The position numbers were made by a program, and so were the translations under genes. The notes under the pieces were generated by a model, which made no database searches, was not told where the DNA came from, and saw nothing but the letters and a program-made list of their open reading frames with translations. From Pseudomonas sp. S09G 359 (GTDB lineage: Bacteria > Pseudomonadota > Gammaproteobacteria > Pseudomonadales > Pseudomonadaceae): a stretch of 64,000 nt of DNA. The stretch covers positions 5,175,501-5,239,500 of the forward strand of contig NZ_CP025263.1 in the NCBI RefSeq assembly GCF_002843605.1, written 5' to 3'. This document shows positions 38,386-49,160 of the stretch, piece after piece; position 1 is the first letter of the stretch, and each line of letters starts with the position of its first letter.

Positions 38386-39732
38386 TCAGACTGCCGGAAA
38401 ATGAATCTTGAACGCCGCCCCACCCAACGGTGAATCCCCAAGGGTCAGCCGCGCGCCATAGCTTTCAATAATATCCTTGACCACTGCCAAACCAATCCCC
38501 TGCCCCGGATGCTGGCGGTCCAGCCGTTCACCCCGTTGCAGGATGCGCGCACGCTGGTCCGGCGGCACACCCGGCCCATCATCTTCAATACACAGTTCAG
38601 TGCCCTCGAGGTTTTCCGCCAGGCTGATGCGCACTTCACTCAGGCACAGCCGGTAAGCGTTTTCCAACAGGTTGCCGAGCATTTCCAGCAAGGCGCCCTT
38701 CTCGATGGGCACGTCGCATTCCGGCGGCAGGTCGTAGGACACGGTGACGCGTTTGTCGCGATAGACCTTATCCAACGTGTCGCACAAACTTTGCAGCACC
38801 GGCTCCAGGCGGACCTGATGGCGCACCAGGCCGCTTTTGCGCAGGCTGGCGCGCTGCAACTGGTAGCTGATCTGCTGGCTCATGCGTTCGATCTGGGATT
38901 GCAGCACCCAGGCCTGGTCGCGATCTTCCGGACGCTGGGCCATGTCTTCGCTCACGCCCTGCAGCACTGCCAACGGGGTTTTCAGGCTGTGGGCCAAATC
39001 ATCGAGAGAGTCGCGATAACGCGCGCGCTGCTCGCGCTCGCTGTGCAGCAAGCGGTTGAGGGAGCCGGTGAGGCGCAGCAGTTCACGGGGGTGTTCTTCG
39101 GTGAGGCTCTCGCGGGTGCCGCCTTCGATCTGGTCGAGTTCCTGGCTCAGGCGCCGCAGGGCTTGCAGGCCCCAGGTCAGGCCCAGCCAGAGCAAGGTCA
39201 GCAACACCAGCAAGGCGGCGCCGAAGCCCAGGTAGAGGTTCTCCCGCAGGCCTTCGAGGGTCAGCTGATACTCGCGCACCGGTTGCAGGGCGACAATACT
39301 GAACGCCGCGCTCTTGCCGCCGAGCAGCTTGACCTCCACGTCATACACGAAGAATTCCTGGCCATTGGCCTCGCGAATCCGTGCGAATTCATTCCCGCGC
39401 CCGTCATAGCGCGGTTTGTAGTTGATGTTTTCTTCCTTGGTCGCGCGCGAACGCCATACCAGGTGGCCCTCGCGATCATAGATATAGCCCAGCAGCCGGC
39501 TATCGGTAAGGTTGAAGCGTTCGTCGGGCAACTGCGCCGGCATCAGCAGGCGGTTGTTTTCCACCCGTGCGGCGGAAATCAACGTCGTCACGTCCGACGC
39601 CAGGCGCTGTTCGATGGAGTCCTGCAAGGCCAGGCTGAACGCGCCCTGCATGGCCGGCAACAGGCCGAGCATAAACAGCACGGCCAGGGTGGCGGCCGCC
39701 AGCATCAAGCGCACGCGTAGCGAGCGAATCAA
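38386..39732 (-). CDS. phoQ: Sensor histidine kinase PhoQ
   Basis: This 448-residue kinase, the same length as P. aeruginosa PhoQ, has two membrane segments (about 8-30 and 168-190) around a periplasmic sensor domain. A HAMP-like linker and a HisKA domain with DDLAHSLKTPLAVLQG (phospho-His) follow, then an ATPase domain with N-box NLLENAYRLC and G-boxes EDDGPGVPP and GQGIGLAVV. The start codon is TTG overlapping the phoP TGA. It senses low Mg or cationic peptides in relatives. The acidic sensor patch of P. aeruginosa PhoQ was not checked residue by residue. Confidence 0.92.
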   Translation of the reverse strand: MIRSLRVRLMLAAATLAVLFMLGLLPAMQGAFSLALQDSIEQRLASDVTTLISAARVENNRLLMPAQLPDERFNLTDSRLLGYIYDREGHLVWRSRATKEENINYKPRYDGRGNEFARIREANGQEFFVYDVEVKLLGGKSAAFSIVALQPVREYQLTLEGLRENLYLGFGAALLVLLTLLWLGLTWGLQALRRLSQELDQIEGGTRESLTEEHPRELLRLTGSLNRLLHSEREQRARYRDSLDDLAHSLKTPLAVLQGVSEDMAQRPEDRDQAWVLQSQIERMSQQISYQLQRASLRKSGLVRHQVRLEPVLQSLCDTLDKVYRDKRVTVSYDLPPECDVPIEKGALLEMLGNLLENAYRLCLSEVRISLAENLEGTELCIEDDGPGVPPDQRARILQRGERLDRQHPGQGIGLAVVKDIIESYGARLTLGDSPLGGAAFKIHFPAV

Positions 39733-40406
39733 CGGCAGCGCTCATTGAACAGGTAGCCCAGGCCGCGCACGGTGTCGATCGGCTTGAACCCCGCCGGGCC
39801 TTCCAGTTTGCGGCGCAGGCGGCCGACCAGCACTTCGATGACGTTCGGGTCGCGCTCGTCGTCATCGGGATAGAGCTGCTCCATCAAGCGGTCCTTGGCC
39901 ACCACTTGCTGGTGATGGCGCATCAGGTATTCGAGGATCCGGTATTCGTAGGCGGTGAGCGCCAGGGGCTGTTCGTCGAGGGACGCCTGTTTGCGATTGA
40001 GGTCCAGCAGCAAGGGCCCGGCGACGATGGTCGACTGGGTAAAGCCGCTGGAGCGGCGCAGCAAGGCGTTCATGCGCGCCTCCAGCTCTTCGAACTGGAA
40101 CGGCTTGACCACATAGTCGTCGGCACCGGCCGCCAGGCCTTCGACCTTGTCCTGCCAGTTGCCGCGCGCGGTGAGGATCAGGATCGGGAAGGTCTTGGCC
40201 TCGGTGCGCAATTTGCGGATCAGGTCCAGGCCGCCCATGCCAGGCAGGCCCAGGTCAATGATCGCCAGGTCATGGTTGAATTGGCCGGTCTGGTACAGGG
40301 CCTCTTCGGCATTGGCCACGGCCTCGACCACATGCCCGCTGTCGGTCAGGCGGGTAAACAGGTGATGACGCAGCAGCGCCTCGTCTTCCACCACCAGCAA
40401 TTTCAT
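39729..40406 (-). CDS. phoP: Response regulator PhoP
   Basis: The 225-residue OmpR-type regulator starts MKLLVVEDEALLRHHL. Asp51 is the phosphorylation site, the receiver ends near 115, and a winged-helix domain with NVIEVLVGRLRRKLE follows. The sequence matches P. aeruginosa PhoP closely from memory. The ATG at 40406 has GGAGAG just upstream. It forms an operon with phoQ and with the small secreted gene upstream, in the place where oprH lies in P. aeruginosa. Confidence 0.94.
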   Translation of the reverse strand: MKLLVVEDEALLRHHLFTRLTDSGHVVEAVANAEEALYQTGQFNHDLAIIDLGLPGMGGLDLIRKLRTEAKTFPILILTARGNWQDKVEGLAAGADDYVVKPFQFEELEARMNALLRRSSGFTQSTIVAGPLLLDLNRKQASLDEQPLALTAYEYRILEYLMRHHQQVVAKDRLMEQLYPDDDERDPNVIEVLVGRLRRKLEGPAGFKPIDTVRGLGYLFNERCR

Positions 40407-40424
40407 AAGGCTCTCCAAAGCAAA

Positions 40425-40733
40425 TCAACTGTCCGACAGAGGGATATCATAGCGGCCCTGCAGGTCTTGCGGGCGCAGTTTAATGCCATTGAATTGGCCG
40501 ACTTGGTGTTCATAGCCGGCGCGGTAGTTCGGCTGCGGGGTTGTCAGGCCCAGGGATTGGCCCCAAGGCGTGGGCTGGCTACCCGCGTCTTCGAAACTGA
40601 CCCGCTGGATCAGCGTGCTGGTTTTTTTGGTTTTCTCACGACCAAATCCGGCAAAGGCGCCATCGGAGGCCTGGACCCCGGCAGTGGCACTGAGCATGGT
40701 TAACGCCAACATCAGCTTTTTGATCGCAGTCAT
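40425..40733 (-). CDS. Small secreted protein at the head of the phoPQ operon
   Basis: The 102-residue product begins with a Sec signal peptide (MTAIKKLMLALTMLSATAGV), cut probably after QA at 22. The mature part of about 80 residues has no cysteine and no recognised domain; it contains FGREKTKKTSTLIQRVSF and QPNYRAGYEHQVGQF. It lies 18 nt before phoP and is preceded by four 11-bp repeats, so it is probably a PhoP-controlled envelope protein. It is not OprH, which is larger and a beta barrel. Confidence 0.8.
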   Translation of the reverse strand: MTAIKKLMLALTMLSATAGVQASDGAFAGFGREKTKKTSTLIQRVSFEDAGSQPTPWGQSLGLTTPQPNYRAGYEHQVGQFNGIKLRPQDLQGRYDIPLSDS

Positions 40734-40791
40734 GGTGTTACCTCATACGCGCGGGGCTGTTGTGTGTTGGCCCCAGCCTACGCAAGCGCCC

Positions 40792-40830
40792 CTGAACTCC
40801 CCCTGAACAGGCTCTGAACCTCCGCTGAAC
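40792..40830. promoter_or_regulatory. Four CTGAAC direct repeats at exact 11-bp spacing
   Basis: CTGAAC occurs at 40792, 40803, 40814 and 40825, each step 11 bp (GTTCAG on the other strand). Direct repeats of one helical turn are the binding pattern of OmpR/PhoB-type regulators. The array lies 59-97 nt upstream of the small secreted gene and phoPQ, and 47 nt upstream of the PPTase gene on the plus strand, so it may control both sides. PhoP is the natural candidate. Confidence 0.75.
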
Positions 40831-40876
40831 CACGGCGGGCTATGCTGACGCGCTGCAACTCGGCAAAATACCGCCC

Positions 40877-41593
40877 ATGACCCCCTTACCCGCTTGCTGC
40901 ACCCCACTCGACGCCCAATGGCCGCTGCCCGAACCCCTGCCGGGCACGGTGTTTCTGAGCACGCGCTTTGACCCCACCCGGCTGGACGCGGGCGACTTCC
41001 AGCGCAGCGCCGTGCCGCCACCGCCCAGCATCCAGCGCTCGGTGGCCAAGCGCCAGGCCGAGTTCCTCGCCGGCCGGCTGTGTGCCCGTGCGGCCCTGCA
41101 ACAGCTTGATCAACTCGACTGCATCCCGGCCATCGGCGAAGACCGCGCACCGGTGTGGCCCGCGCATATCAGCGGCTCGATCACCCACAGCACCGGGCAT
41201 GCCGCCGCGATTGTCGGGCACAAGGCACAGTGGCGTGGGCTGGGCATGGACCTGGAAAACCTGCTGACGCTGGAACGGGCGGAACGCCTGGCGGGGGAAA
41301 TTCTGACTGCCGATGAGCTGCAGCGCATGGCCTTGGTGCCGCGTGAGCAGGTTGCGTTGCTGGTGACGTTGACGTTTTCGGTCAAAGAGAGCCTGTTCAA
41401 GGCGCTGTATCCGATTGTGCAGAAGCGCTTTTACTTTGAGCATGCTGAGGTGGTGGAGTGGGCCGAAGACGGCTCGGTGCGTCTGCGGTTGCTCACCGAC
41501 CTATCGGATGAGTGGTGCCATGGCAAGGAGCTGGTTGGGCAGTTTGCGGTGGATGGCGGACAGTTGTTGAGTCTGGTGGCTATCAGCGCCTGA
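40877..41593 (+). CDS. pcpS: 4'-phosphopantetheinyl transferase (EntD/PcpS-like)
   Basis: This 238-residue protein has the PPTase motifs: ITHSTGHAAAI (substrate pocket), GLGMDLENL (metal-binding Asp/Glu) and FSVKESLFKAL (catalytic WSxKEA-type). It transfers phosphopantetheine to carrier proteins of fatty acid and siderophore synthesis. P. aeruginosa uses one broad-range enzyme, PcpS, in a comparable position near phoPQ. It is divergent from the phoPQ unit. Confidence 0.9.
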   Translation: MTPLPACCTPLDAQWPLPEPLPGTVFLSTRFDPTRLDAGDFQRSAVPPPPSIQRSVAKRQAEFLAGRLCARAALQQLDQLDCIPAIGEDRAPVWPAHISGSITHSTGHAAAIVGHKAQWRGLGMDLENLLTLERAERLAGEILTADELQRMALVPREQVALLVTLTFSVKESLFKALYPIVQKRFYFEHAEVVEWAEDGSVRLRLLTDLSDEWCHGKELVGQFAVDGGQLLSLVAISA

Positions 41594-41596
41594 TCT

Positions 41597-41720
41597 ACAG
41601 CTATCGGGGGCAAGTCGAATCGTCGCACCGCCCCTCCCACATTTGACTGAGTTCCAACGTTGGAATGCATTCCAATGTGGGAGGGGCGGTGCGACGATTC
41701 GACTTGCCCCCGATAGCTGT
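41597..41720. repeat. REPIN with a perfect 47-bp stem and nested palindromes
   Basis: Bases 41597-41643 and 41674-41720 are perfect inverted copies (47 of 47). The 30-nt loop contains two overlapping perfect palindromes, TTCCAACGTTGGAA (41652-41665) and GGAATGCATTCC (41662-41673). The arms belong to the GGTGCGACGATTCG variant also present at 1272-1398. The full match suggests a recent insertion or gene conversion. Confidence 0.92.
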
Positions 41721-41721
41721 C

Positions 41722-43332
41722 TCAGGGCTTGTCCTGATCCCTGGGCCAACTCAAGCTAAAACACGCCCCACCCAGATTGTTGCTCTTGCTGATCAACGCC
41801 CGCCCGCCGTGCCAATAAATGATGCGCCGCACAATCGACAACCCCAGGCCATGCCCGCCCGAAGCACGGGTGCGGCTGTCGTCCAGGCGCAGGAACGGCG
41901 TGAAGATGCGCTCCCAGGCACTTTCTGGCACACCCGGGCCGTCGTCTTCCACATCGATACGGCAACGCACCTGGCCGACCTGGTAACTGATCAACACCCG
42001 GCCCTGGGCGTGACGCATCGCATTGCTGACCAGATTCTGCAGGGCGCGGTGCAGGTAACGCGGCTCGGCGTCCACCCAGGCATCGTCCCAATGCGCCGAG
42101 GACAGGCAAATACCCCGGGCCACCGTGACCTGCGGGCGCAGTGGCGATAATTCGCCGATCACCTGATCGAGCAGCGCATTCAGGTCGACCCGCTGGAAAT
42201 TCAGCTCTGGCGAGCCTTGCTCCAGGCGCGCATAGGTGAGCATTTCATCCACCAGGCCATCGAGGTCCTGGATATCGCTGTCCATGCCTTCCAGGTATTT
42301 GCGCCGGGCTTGCGGGGTAGCGGCATCGCCGAGCATCTCCAGGCCAAAGCGCAGGCGCGCCACCGGTGTGCGTAGTTCGTGGGACACCGCGCGCACCAGT
42401 TCGCGCTGGATCGCCAGCAATTGCTGCAAGTGCTCGGCCATGCCATTGAACGCGGCTGCCAAACGCCCTATGGAGTCGGCGCCACGGGCCGGCACGCGGA
42501 CTTCCAGGTTGCCTTTGGCGATACGCGTGGCGGCGGCTTCCAGGCCTTTGAGACGGCGCTCAAGCTGGCGCACCAATAGATAGACGATCAGGCCGATCAG
42601 GGTCAGGCCGATCAGGGTGATGAGGATCAGCCATTGCGCCGGGTAAGGGTTCATCTGAAACAGCGGGCCGATTTCCAGCACCCACGGCGTACCGACCATG
42701 CCGGCGAACACGCGGATCGAATCACCGCCCTTGCCCAGGGCCATCACGGTATCGCCTTCTGACACGCGGCGGCGCTGGTCCTCGTCCATATCAGCCTGGT
42801 CGAGGGTCATCAGGTGCATCTCGAAGCCAAAGCCCTTGGCTTCTTTTATATCGGCCAGGCGCTGCGGCTGTTCGGCCACCGGAAAGCGCACCAGTTCGTC
42901 GGCCAGCAAATAAATAGTGGCGCGGGCCAGTTGTTCGCTGATCTGCTGCACTTCGCCCACAAGCACCAGCTGCGACTGCTCGCTGACCAGGCGCAACACC
43001 CGCGCCGCGTGGGGCCCGGTCTGCTCCACCAGCACCTGGCCGCGTTGCAGGCGGTTGCGCTGGCTGAGGTCCAATTGCGCCTCGGCCAGCGGGCGCAGTT
43101 CCAGGGGAATGCCCAACAGACGCTCCCACACCGCGAGGGCGCGCTGGCGCTCGATGCTGCTCATGGGTTGCAGGTTGTCACCCATCAACGCAAAGGTGCC
43201 GTGGGCCAGGCGTTCGCGGTATTGGCCGCTGCGCACCTCGTTGAGCAGGTGCAAGGCCAGCACGCCAAGCAACGCCACCAGGATCAGCGCCGCGCACATG
43301 CCGCCATAGATACGCAGGAAGATCGAGTTCAC
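41722..43332 (-). CDS. Sensor histidine kinase, RstB-like
   Basis: The 536-residue kinase has two membrane segments (about 7-28 and 230-255), a long periplasmic domain, HAMP, a HisKA box (VRAVSHELRTPVARLR) and an ATPase domain with NAMRHAQG, EDDGPGVPE and GGHGLGLSIVRRI. The C-terminal GGACFSLSWP matches E. coli RstB (GGACFSFSWP). It starts with GTG overlapping the stop of the response regulator. The corresponding pair also lies next to nrdA in P. aeruginosa (PA1157/PA1158, from memory). Confidence 0.9.
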   Translation of the reverse strand: MNSIFLRIYGGMCAALILVALLGVLALHLLNEVRSGQYRERLAHGTFALMGDNLQPMSSIERQRALAVWERLLGIPLELRPLAEAQLDLSQRNRLQRGQVLVEQTGPHAARVLRLVSEQSQLVLVGEVQQISEQLARATIYLLADELVRFPVAEQPQRLADIKEAKGFGFEMHLMTLDQADMDEDQRRRVSEGDTVMALGKGGDSIRVFAGMVGTPWVLEIGPLFQMNPYPAQWLILITLIGLTLIGLIVYLLVRQLERRLKGLEAAATRIAKGNLEVRVPARGADSIGRLAAAFNGMAEHLQQLLAIQRELVRAVSHELRTPVARLRFGLEMLGDAATPQARRKYLEGMDSDIQDLDGLVDEMLTYARLEQGSPELNFQRVDLNALLDQVIGELSPLRPQVTVARGICLSSAHWDDAWVDAEPRYLHRALQNLVSNAMRHAQGRVLISYQVGQVRCRIDVEDDGPGVPESAWERIFTPFLRLDDSRTRASGGHGLGLSIVRRIIYWHGGRALISKSNNLGGACFSLSWPRDQDKP

Positions 43333-44054
43333 AGCGGCATATCGGCAGCAGCTTCAGGCACGAACAAGTAGCCTTTGCTGCGGATGGTCTTGATCAGCCG
43401 CGGGTGGATCGGGTCGTCGCCGATTTTCGGGCGGATGCGCGAGATGCGCACATCGATGGAGCGGTCCTGGCCGTCATAGCCAATGCCGCGCAGGGCGATA
43501 AAGATTTCTTCGCGGGACAGGATGCGCCCGGCATTCGCCACCAACAGCCACAGCAGGTCGAATTCGGCGCTGGTCAGCTCGATGCTGCCGTCATGCAGCC
43601 AGGCTTCACGCAGAGCGTTGTCGACCACCAACGGGCCAAATTGCAGGCGGCGCTGGGCTTGCACAATCGCCGGTTCCGCCGCCTCGCTACGCCGCAGCAG
43701 GGCCTGGATGCGCGCCAACAGCAGGCGCGGACGCACCGGCTTGCACACGTAGTCGTCGGCGCCCATGTCCAGGCCCAACACCTGGTCCATGTCATCGGTG
43801 CGGGCGGTGAGCATCAGGATCACGCCATCGTAGCGCTCGCGCACTTTGCGGCAGATGCTCAGGCCGTCTTCGCCGGGTAGCATCAGGTCGAGGATCACCA
43901 GGTCCGGCTGCTCGGCGATGATCCGCGCTGCTGCCAGGGCCCCATCGCCTTCCACCGACACCCGCAGGCCATTGCTCTCCAGATAGTCGCGGGTCAACTC
44001 GGCCAGCCGCTGGTCGTCCTCGACAATCAATACCTGCCAGGCTTCTTGCTCCAT
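43329..44054 (-). CDS. Response regulator, RstA-like
   Basis: This 241-residue OmpR-type regulator has an acidic pocket VEDD, phosphorylation site Asp56 (ILDLMLP), a C-terminal switch KPVRPRLLLARI and a winged-helix domain with DVRISRIRPKIGDD. It forms an operon with the RstB-like kinase and is divergent from nrdA. Which genes it controls is unknown. Confidence 0.92.
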   Translation of the reverse strand: MEQEAWQVLIVEDDQRLAELTRDYLESNGLRVSVEGDGALAAARIIAEQPDLVILDLMLPGEDGLSICRKVRERYDGVILMLTARTDDMDQVLGLDMGADDYVCKPVRPRLLLARIQALLRRSEAAEPAIVQAQRRLQFGPLVVDNALREAWLHDGSIELTSAEFDLLWLLVANAGRILSREEIFIALRGIGYDGQDRSIDVRISRIRPKIGDDPIHPRLIKTIRSKGYLFVPEAAADMPL

Positions 44055-44102
44055 GCGTGATCCTCGTTGTTATTTGAAGAAGGTCGTCATGAGAATGCGA
44101 TC

Positions 44103-44197
44103 AAATGTGGGAGGGGGCTTGCCCCCGATAGCGGTGGTTCAGTTGATAAATCTATCACTGACACACCGCTATCGGGGGCAAGCCCCCTCCCACATTT
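44103..44197. repeat. REPIN (GTGGGAGGGGGCTTGCCCCC type)
   Basis: Inverted REP pair upstream of the RstA-like gene in the rstA-nrdA intergenic region. Arms AAATGTGGGAGGGGGCTTGC and complement; the inner part CGATAGCGGTG...CACCGCTATCG also pairs. Confidence 0.9.
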
Positions 44198-44436
44198 TGA
44201 TCTACAGCCGCGCTACCTTGTTTGTAATGTTCGCAGGGCATAAAAAAGCCGATTGTAGCCATGGGCCAACCCTCAAACACAAGCCGGGAAATCCATTCGG
44301 TGATCGCATTTTTTTGTGATAGGGTTCGCGCCCTCAAAAATCCAATCTGCTGTTTATAGCTTGGAATATTCAGTGACAAACGGCCGAATCCAGCAGTACT
44401 GCGGCCTACACGGGTGTTCCACGATTCATACACATT

Positions 44437-44457
44437 TTACCCACAGCGTTATCCACA
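44437..44457. promoter_or_regulatory. Two DnaA boxes upstream of nrdA
   Basis: TTACCCACA (44437-44445) and the consensus TTATCCACA (44449-44457) lie 12 bp apart in the same direction. The E. coli nrdAB promoter also carries DnaA boxes that link its activity to replication, so they are probably functional here rather than chance. Confidence 0.75.
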
Positions 44458-44483
44458 GGTAGTGCGTTGCTAAGCCCCCCAAA

Positions 44484-44530
44484 ACGCATTATCTTGTAGC
44501 TCTGAGCGAAAAAAACCCTACATGTAGGGT
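44484..44530. promoter_or_regulatory. Tandem NrdR boxes of the nrdA promoter
   Basis: ACCCTACATGTAGGGT (44515-44530) matches the NrdR pattern (core C-W-A-N-A-T-N-T-W-G) and lies inside a perfect 22-bp palindrome (44512-44533). A second, weaker box, ACGCATTATCTTGTAG (44484-44499), has its centre exactly 31 bp upstream, the classic spacing of NrdR tandems. The upstream box overlaps a -10-like TATCTT. NrdR with dATP would repress nrdA here. Confidence 0.75.
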
Positions 44531-44533
44531 TTT

Positions 44534-44901
44534 CGGCGAAAAGACCAAACACAAATCAGACAAGAAACTCAAGTCCTTTCTTGCTTCTGTTTGGCCTGAT
44601 CCAAGCATTTTTTGAAAGCCCAAACCGCGCACGCGGATGGCAGCCGTTTTCACGCTCCAACAGCGGAAAACGGTACGGGTGTTGCAGTGCTTAAAGTGGG
44701 CAACTGTCACCCAGCAGGAATACGGCCAAGGGCTTTTGCGCCCCGAACCGAAGACTTCGGCATGGAAGCGGCGCGATCAGCTCCCTTCCTCCTGTCCCGA
44801 AGTTGTTATGCCAGGCCCAGGCCTGTTGTAAGTGCTTCAGGACGGAACGGTGGGCACCGTGATGGTGCCCAAATAAATATAGAATGTGGAGACAACCCCC
44901 C
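44534..44901 (+). promoter_or_regulatory. nrdA leader region
   Basis: No gene is seen in these 368 nt. One hairpin stands out: CCGTTTTC (44644-44651) with GAAAACGG (44666-44673), 14-nt loop. The stretch probably forms the 5' UTR if transcription starts near the NrdR boxes. A small minus-strand frame at 44489-44710 has no ribosome binding site or homologous look. Confidence 0.45.
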
Positions 44902-47796
<2,895 letters not shown>

Positions 47797-47812
47797 GCTG
47801 AGTGGGTACTGA

Positions 47813-47846
47813 AAGCCCGTTAACCCTTGGGTTAACGGGCTTTTTT
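47813..47846 (+). terminator. Intrinsic terminator of nrdA
   Basis: A perfect stem (AAGCCCGTTAACCC with GGGTTAACGGGCTT, 2-nt loop) is followed by a run of T. It separates nrdA from the convergent effector-like gene. Confidence 0.92.
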
Positions 47847-47870
47847 CATTTCTACTGGTTGCCTTTCACG

Positions 47871-48980
47871 CTATACAAATGCGTACGCTTCACCCGGATC
47901 TTCCCTCTTGGGCCGGCCACCTCTCCCGCCCCACAACTCTACCTGGCCGCCAATCACCGCCATTGAATGGCCGCCGTAATTGACTACGCCCAGCGCGCCA
48001 GCGGCAAGCTCATCGCTGGTCGTCTGCCGGTACAGGCCTTTGAGCCCCAAGCGATCCAACCCTTCACTCGCATGCTCGCCGTCGTTCAGGCTGACCAACG
48101 CGTCGGTATAACTGCGCCTGGCATTGTGGTCGTTACCATGCCCGAACCCGTTGTTACCTTCCCTATGAGCGCGCATGGCACTGGCAGCAAACAGGAAGTT
48201 GGCATCGGTGATCATCGCCGGGTCATCACCCTTGAAGCGCGCCTGCTGCGCCGCCTCCCTCAGGTTGTCCTGGCTTAAATGCAGCTGGAAGCCATCGCGC
48301 ATTTGCACGTCGAAACCATCACCCGATGCCCTCACATCGCGGAAAACGTCCGTCGGCTTTTGGCCAAACTTCATCATTGCGCTTTTTATGGCTGAAACCG
48401 TGACGCAGTTTCCGTCCGGCCCCTGCCTGAAACCAGACCAGATATTGCCCTGCTCCCGGCCCGTACCCGGTTTTGCCCCGGGGTTACTGTTGTCGACCCT
48501 GTAGTGATAGTGGTTGGCTCCCTCGGTAAAGGGTTTGTTGCTCATGGACTCTACGGAGCCAAAATCCCTTGGGTTAACTCTGCCAACACGGCCGTCGTCG
48601 CCACCTGGCGAGGGTCTCGGAGAAGGCGAAGGAGCCGGCCCATCCTCTGGAAAAAGATCCGGAAACAGCCGCCTGAACAGCGCCAGCCAACTCTCAGCCA
48701 CCTCCATCTTCAGTTGTTCAAGGATTTCCTTGAATTTGGCGTCGCCCAGTTCCTTTCTCTGCTCATTGAGCTTGTCCCGCAGATCTTGAACCGTCTGGTT
48801 CTTGAAGGTTTTCTCGGCCTCATCCAGCGCACCGATCAGCTTTCGAACCACGTCTTTATCAGCACTCAGATCATCCTTGGGGCCGTCTGAGCGGGTTACG
48901 CCCCAAAGGTGCTGCCCTGCCCCACCCACGTCATACCGACCTACCCCAGCCTCATGGCCGGACATCGACGAATTCCACAT
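47871..48980 (-). CDS. Orphan protein with papain-like Cys/His signature, candidate type III effector
   Basis: This 369-residue protein has no signal peptide or membrane segment. Residues 37-110 are strongly helical and charged (possible coiled coil), and 113-127 is a Pro/Ser linker (GPAPSPSPRPSP). The C-terminal domain (about 155-369) holds the only cysteine, Cys192, at the head of a helix in PDGNCVTVSAIKSAMMKFG, and His338 in NYGGHSMAVIGGQVELWGG. That is the order and context of a papain/calpain-fold protease. GGTGAG precedes the ATG. A hrp box lies 40-68 nt upstream, which suggests control by HrpL and export by a type III system. It sits alone between nrdA and flgE, each closed by a terminator. 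Catalysis and secretion are inference. Confidence 0.75.
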   Translation of the reverse strand: MWNSSMSGHEAGVGRYDVGGAGQHLWGVTRSDGPKDDLSADKDVVRKLIGALDEAEKTFKNQTVQDLRDKLNEQRKELGDAKFKEILEQLKMEVAESWLALFRRLFPDLFPEDGPAPSPSPRPSPGGDDGRVGRVNPRDFGSVESMSNKPFTEGANHYHYRVDNSNPGAKPGTGREQGNIWSGFRQGPDGNCVTVSAIKSAMMKFGQKPTDVFRDVRASGDGFDVQMRDGFQLHLSQDNLREAAQQARFKGDDPAMITDANFLFAASAMRAHREGNNGFGHGNDHNARRSYTDALVSLNDGEHASEGLDRLGLKGLYRQTTSDELAAGALGVVNYGGHSMAVIGGQVELWGGRGGRPKREDPGEAYAFV

Positions 48981-49019
48981 ACCAACTCACCCTGAAATTT
49001 CCGCTGGTTCTCGGCCTGA

Positions 49020-49048
49020 TAAGTGGAAATAAAACTGTGGTCAGTTCC
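49020..49048 (-). promoter_or_regulatory. hrp box (HrpL-dependent promoter) of the effector candidate
   Basis: On the minus strand GGAACT is followed after exactly 16 nt by CCACTTA. The HrpL (ECF sigma) consensus is GGAACC-N15/16-CCACNNA, so only one defined base differs. The start would be near 49013 and the ATG is 33 nt further on. Confidence 0.7.
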
Positions 49049-49114
49049 AACAATCGTCTGTGGTCTCCTGCTCTGGCCAGAAGTGGGAAAGGTCCTGGGA
49101 TTAAAAGACGCCCA

Positions 49115-49141
49115 CAAAAAAGCCCCTCTCTCGAGGGGCTT
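49115..49141 (-). terminator. Intrinsic terminator of the flgBCDE operon
   Basis: AGCCCCTC and GAGGGGCT flank TCTC; on the minus strand the stem is followed by TTTTTT. It closes the flagellar operon just after flgE. Confidence 0.9.
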
Positions 49142-49160
49142 CTTGTGCAGCGCTACCGCA

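Noticed and set aside
44512..44533. The perfect palindrome in the nrdA promoter as an intrinsic terminator
   Set aside because: The stem is short with a 4-nt centre and only four T follow. The match to the NrdR box and the second box 31 bp away explain it better.
44534..44901. A cobalamin riboswitch or other known riboswitch in the nrdA leader
   Set aside because: The conserved B12-box pattern is not visible, and class Ia reductases do not need B12; only a simple hairpin is seen.
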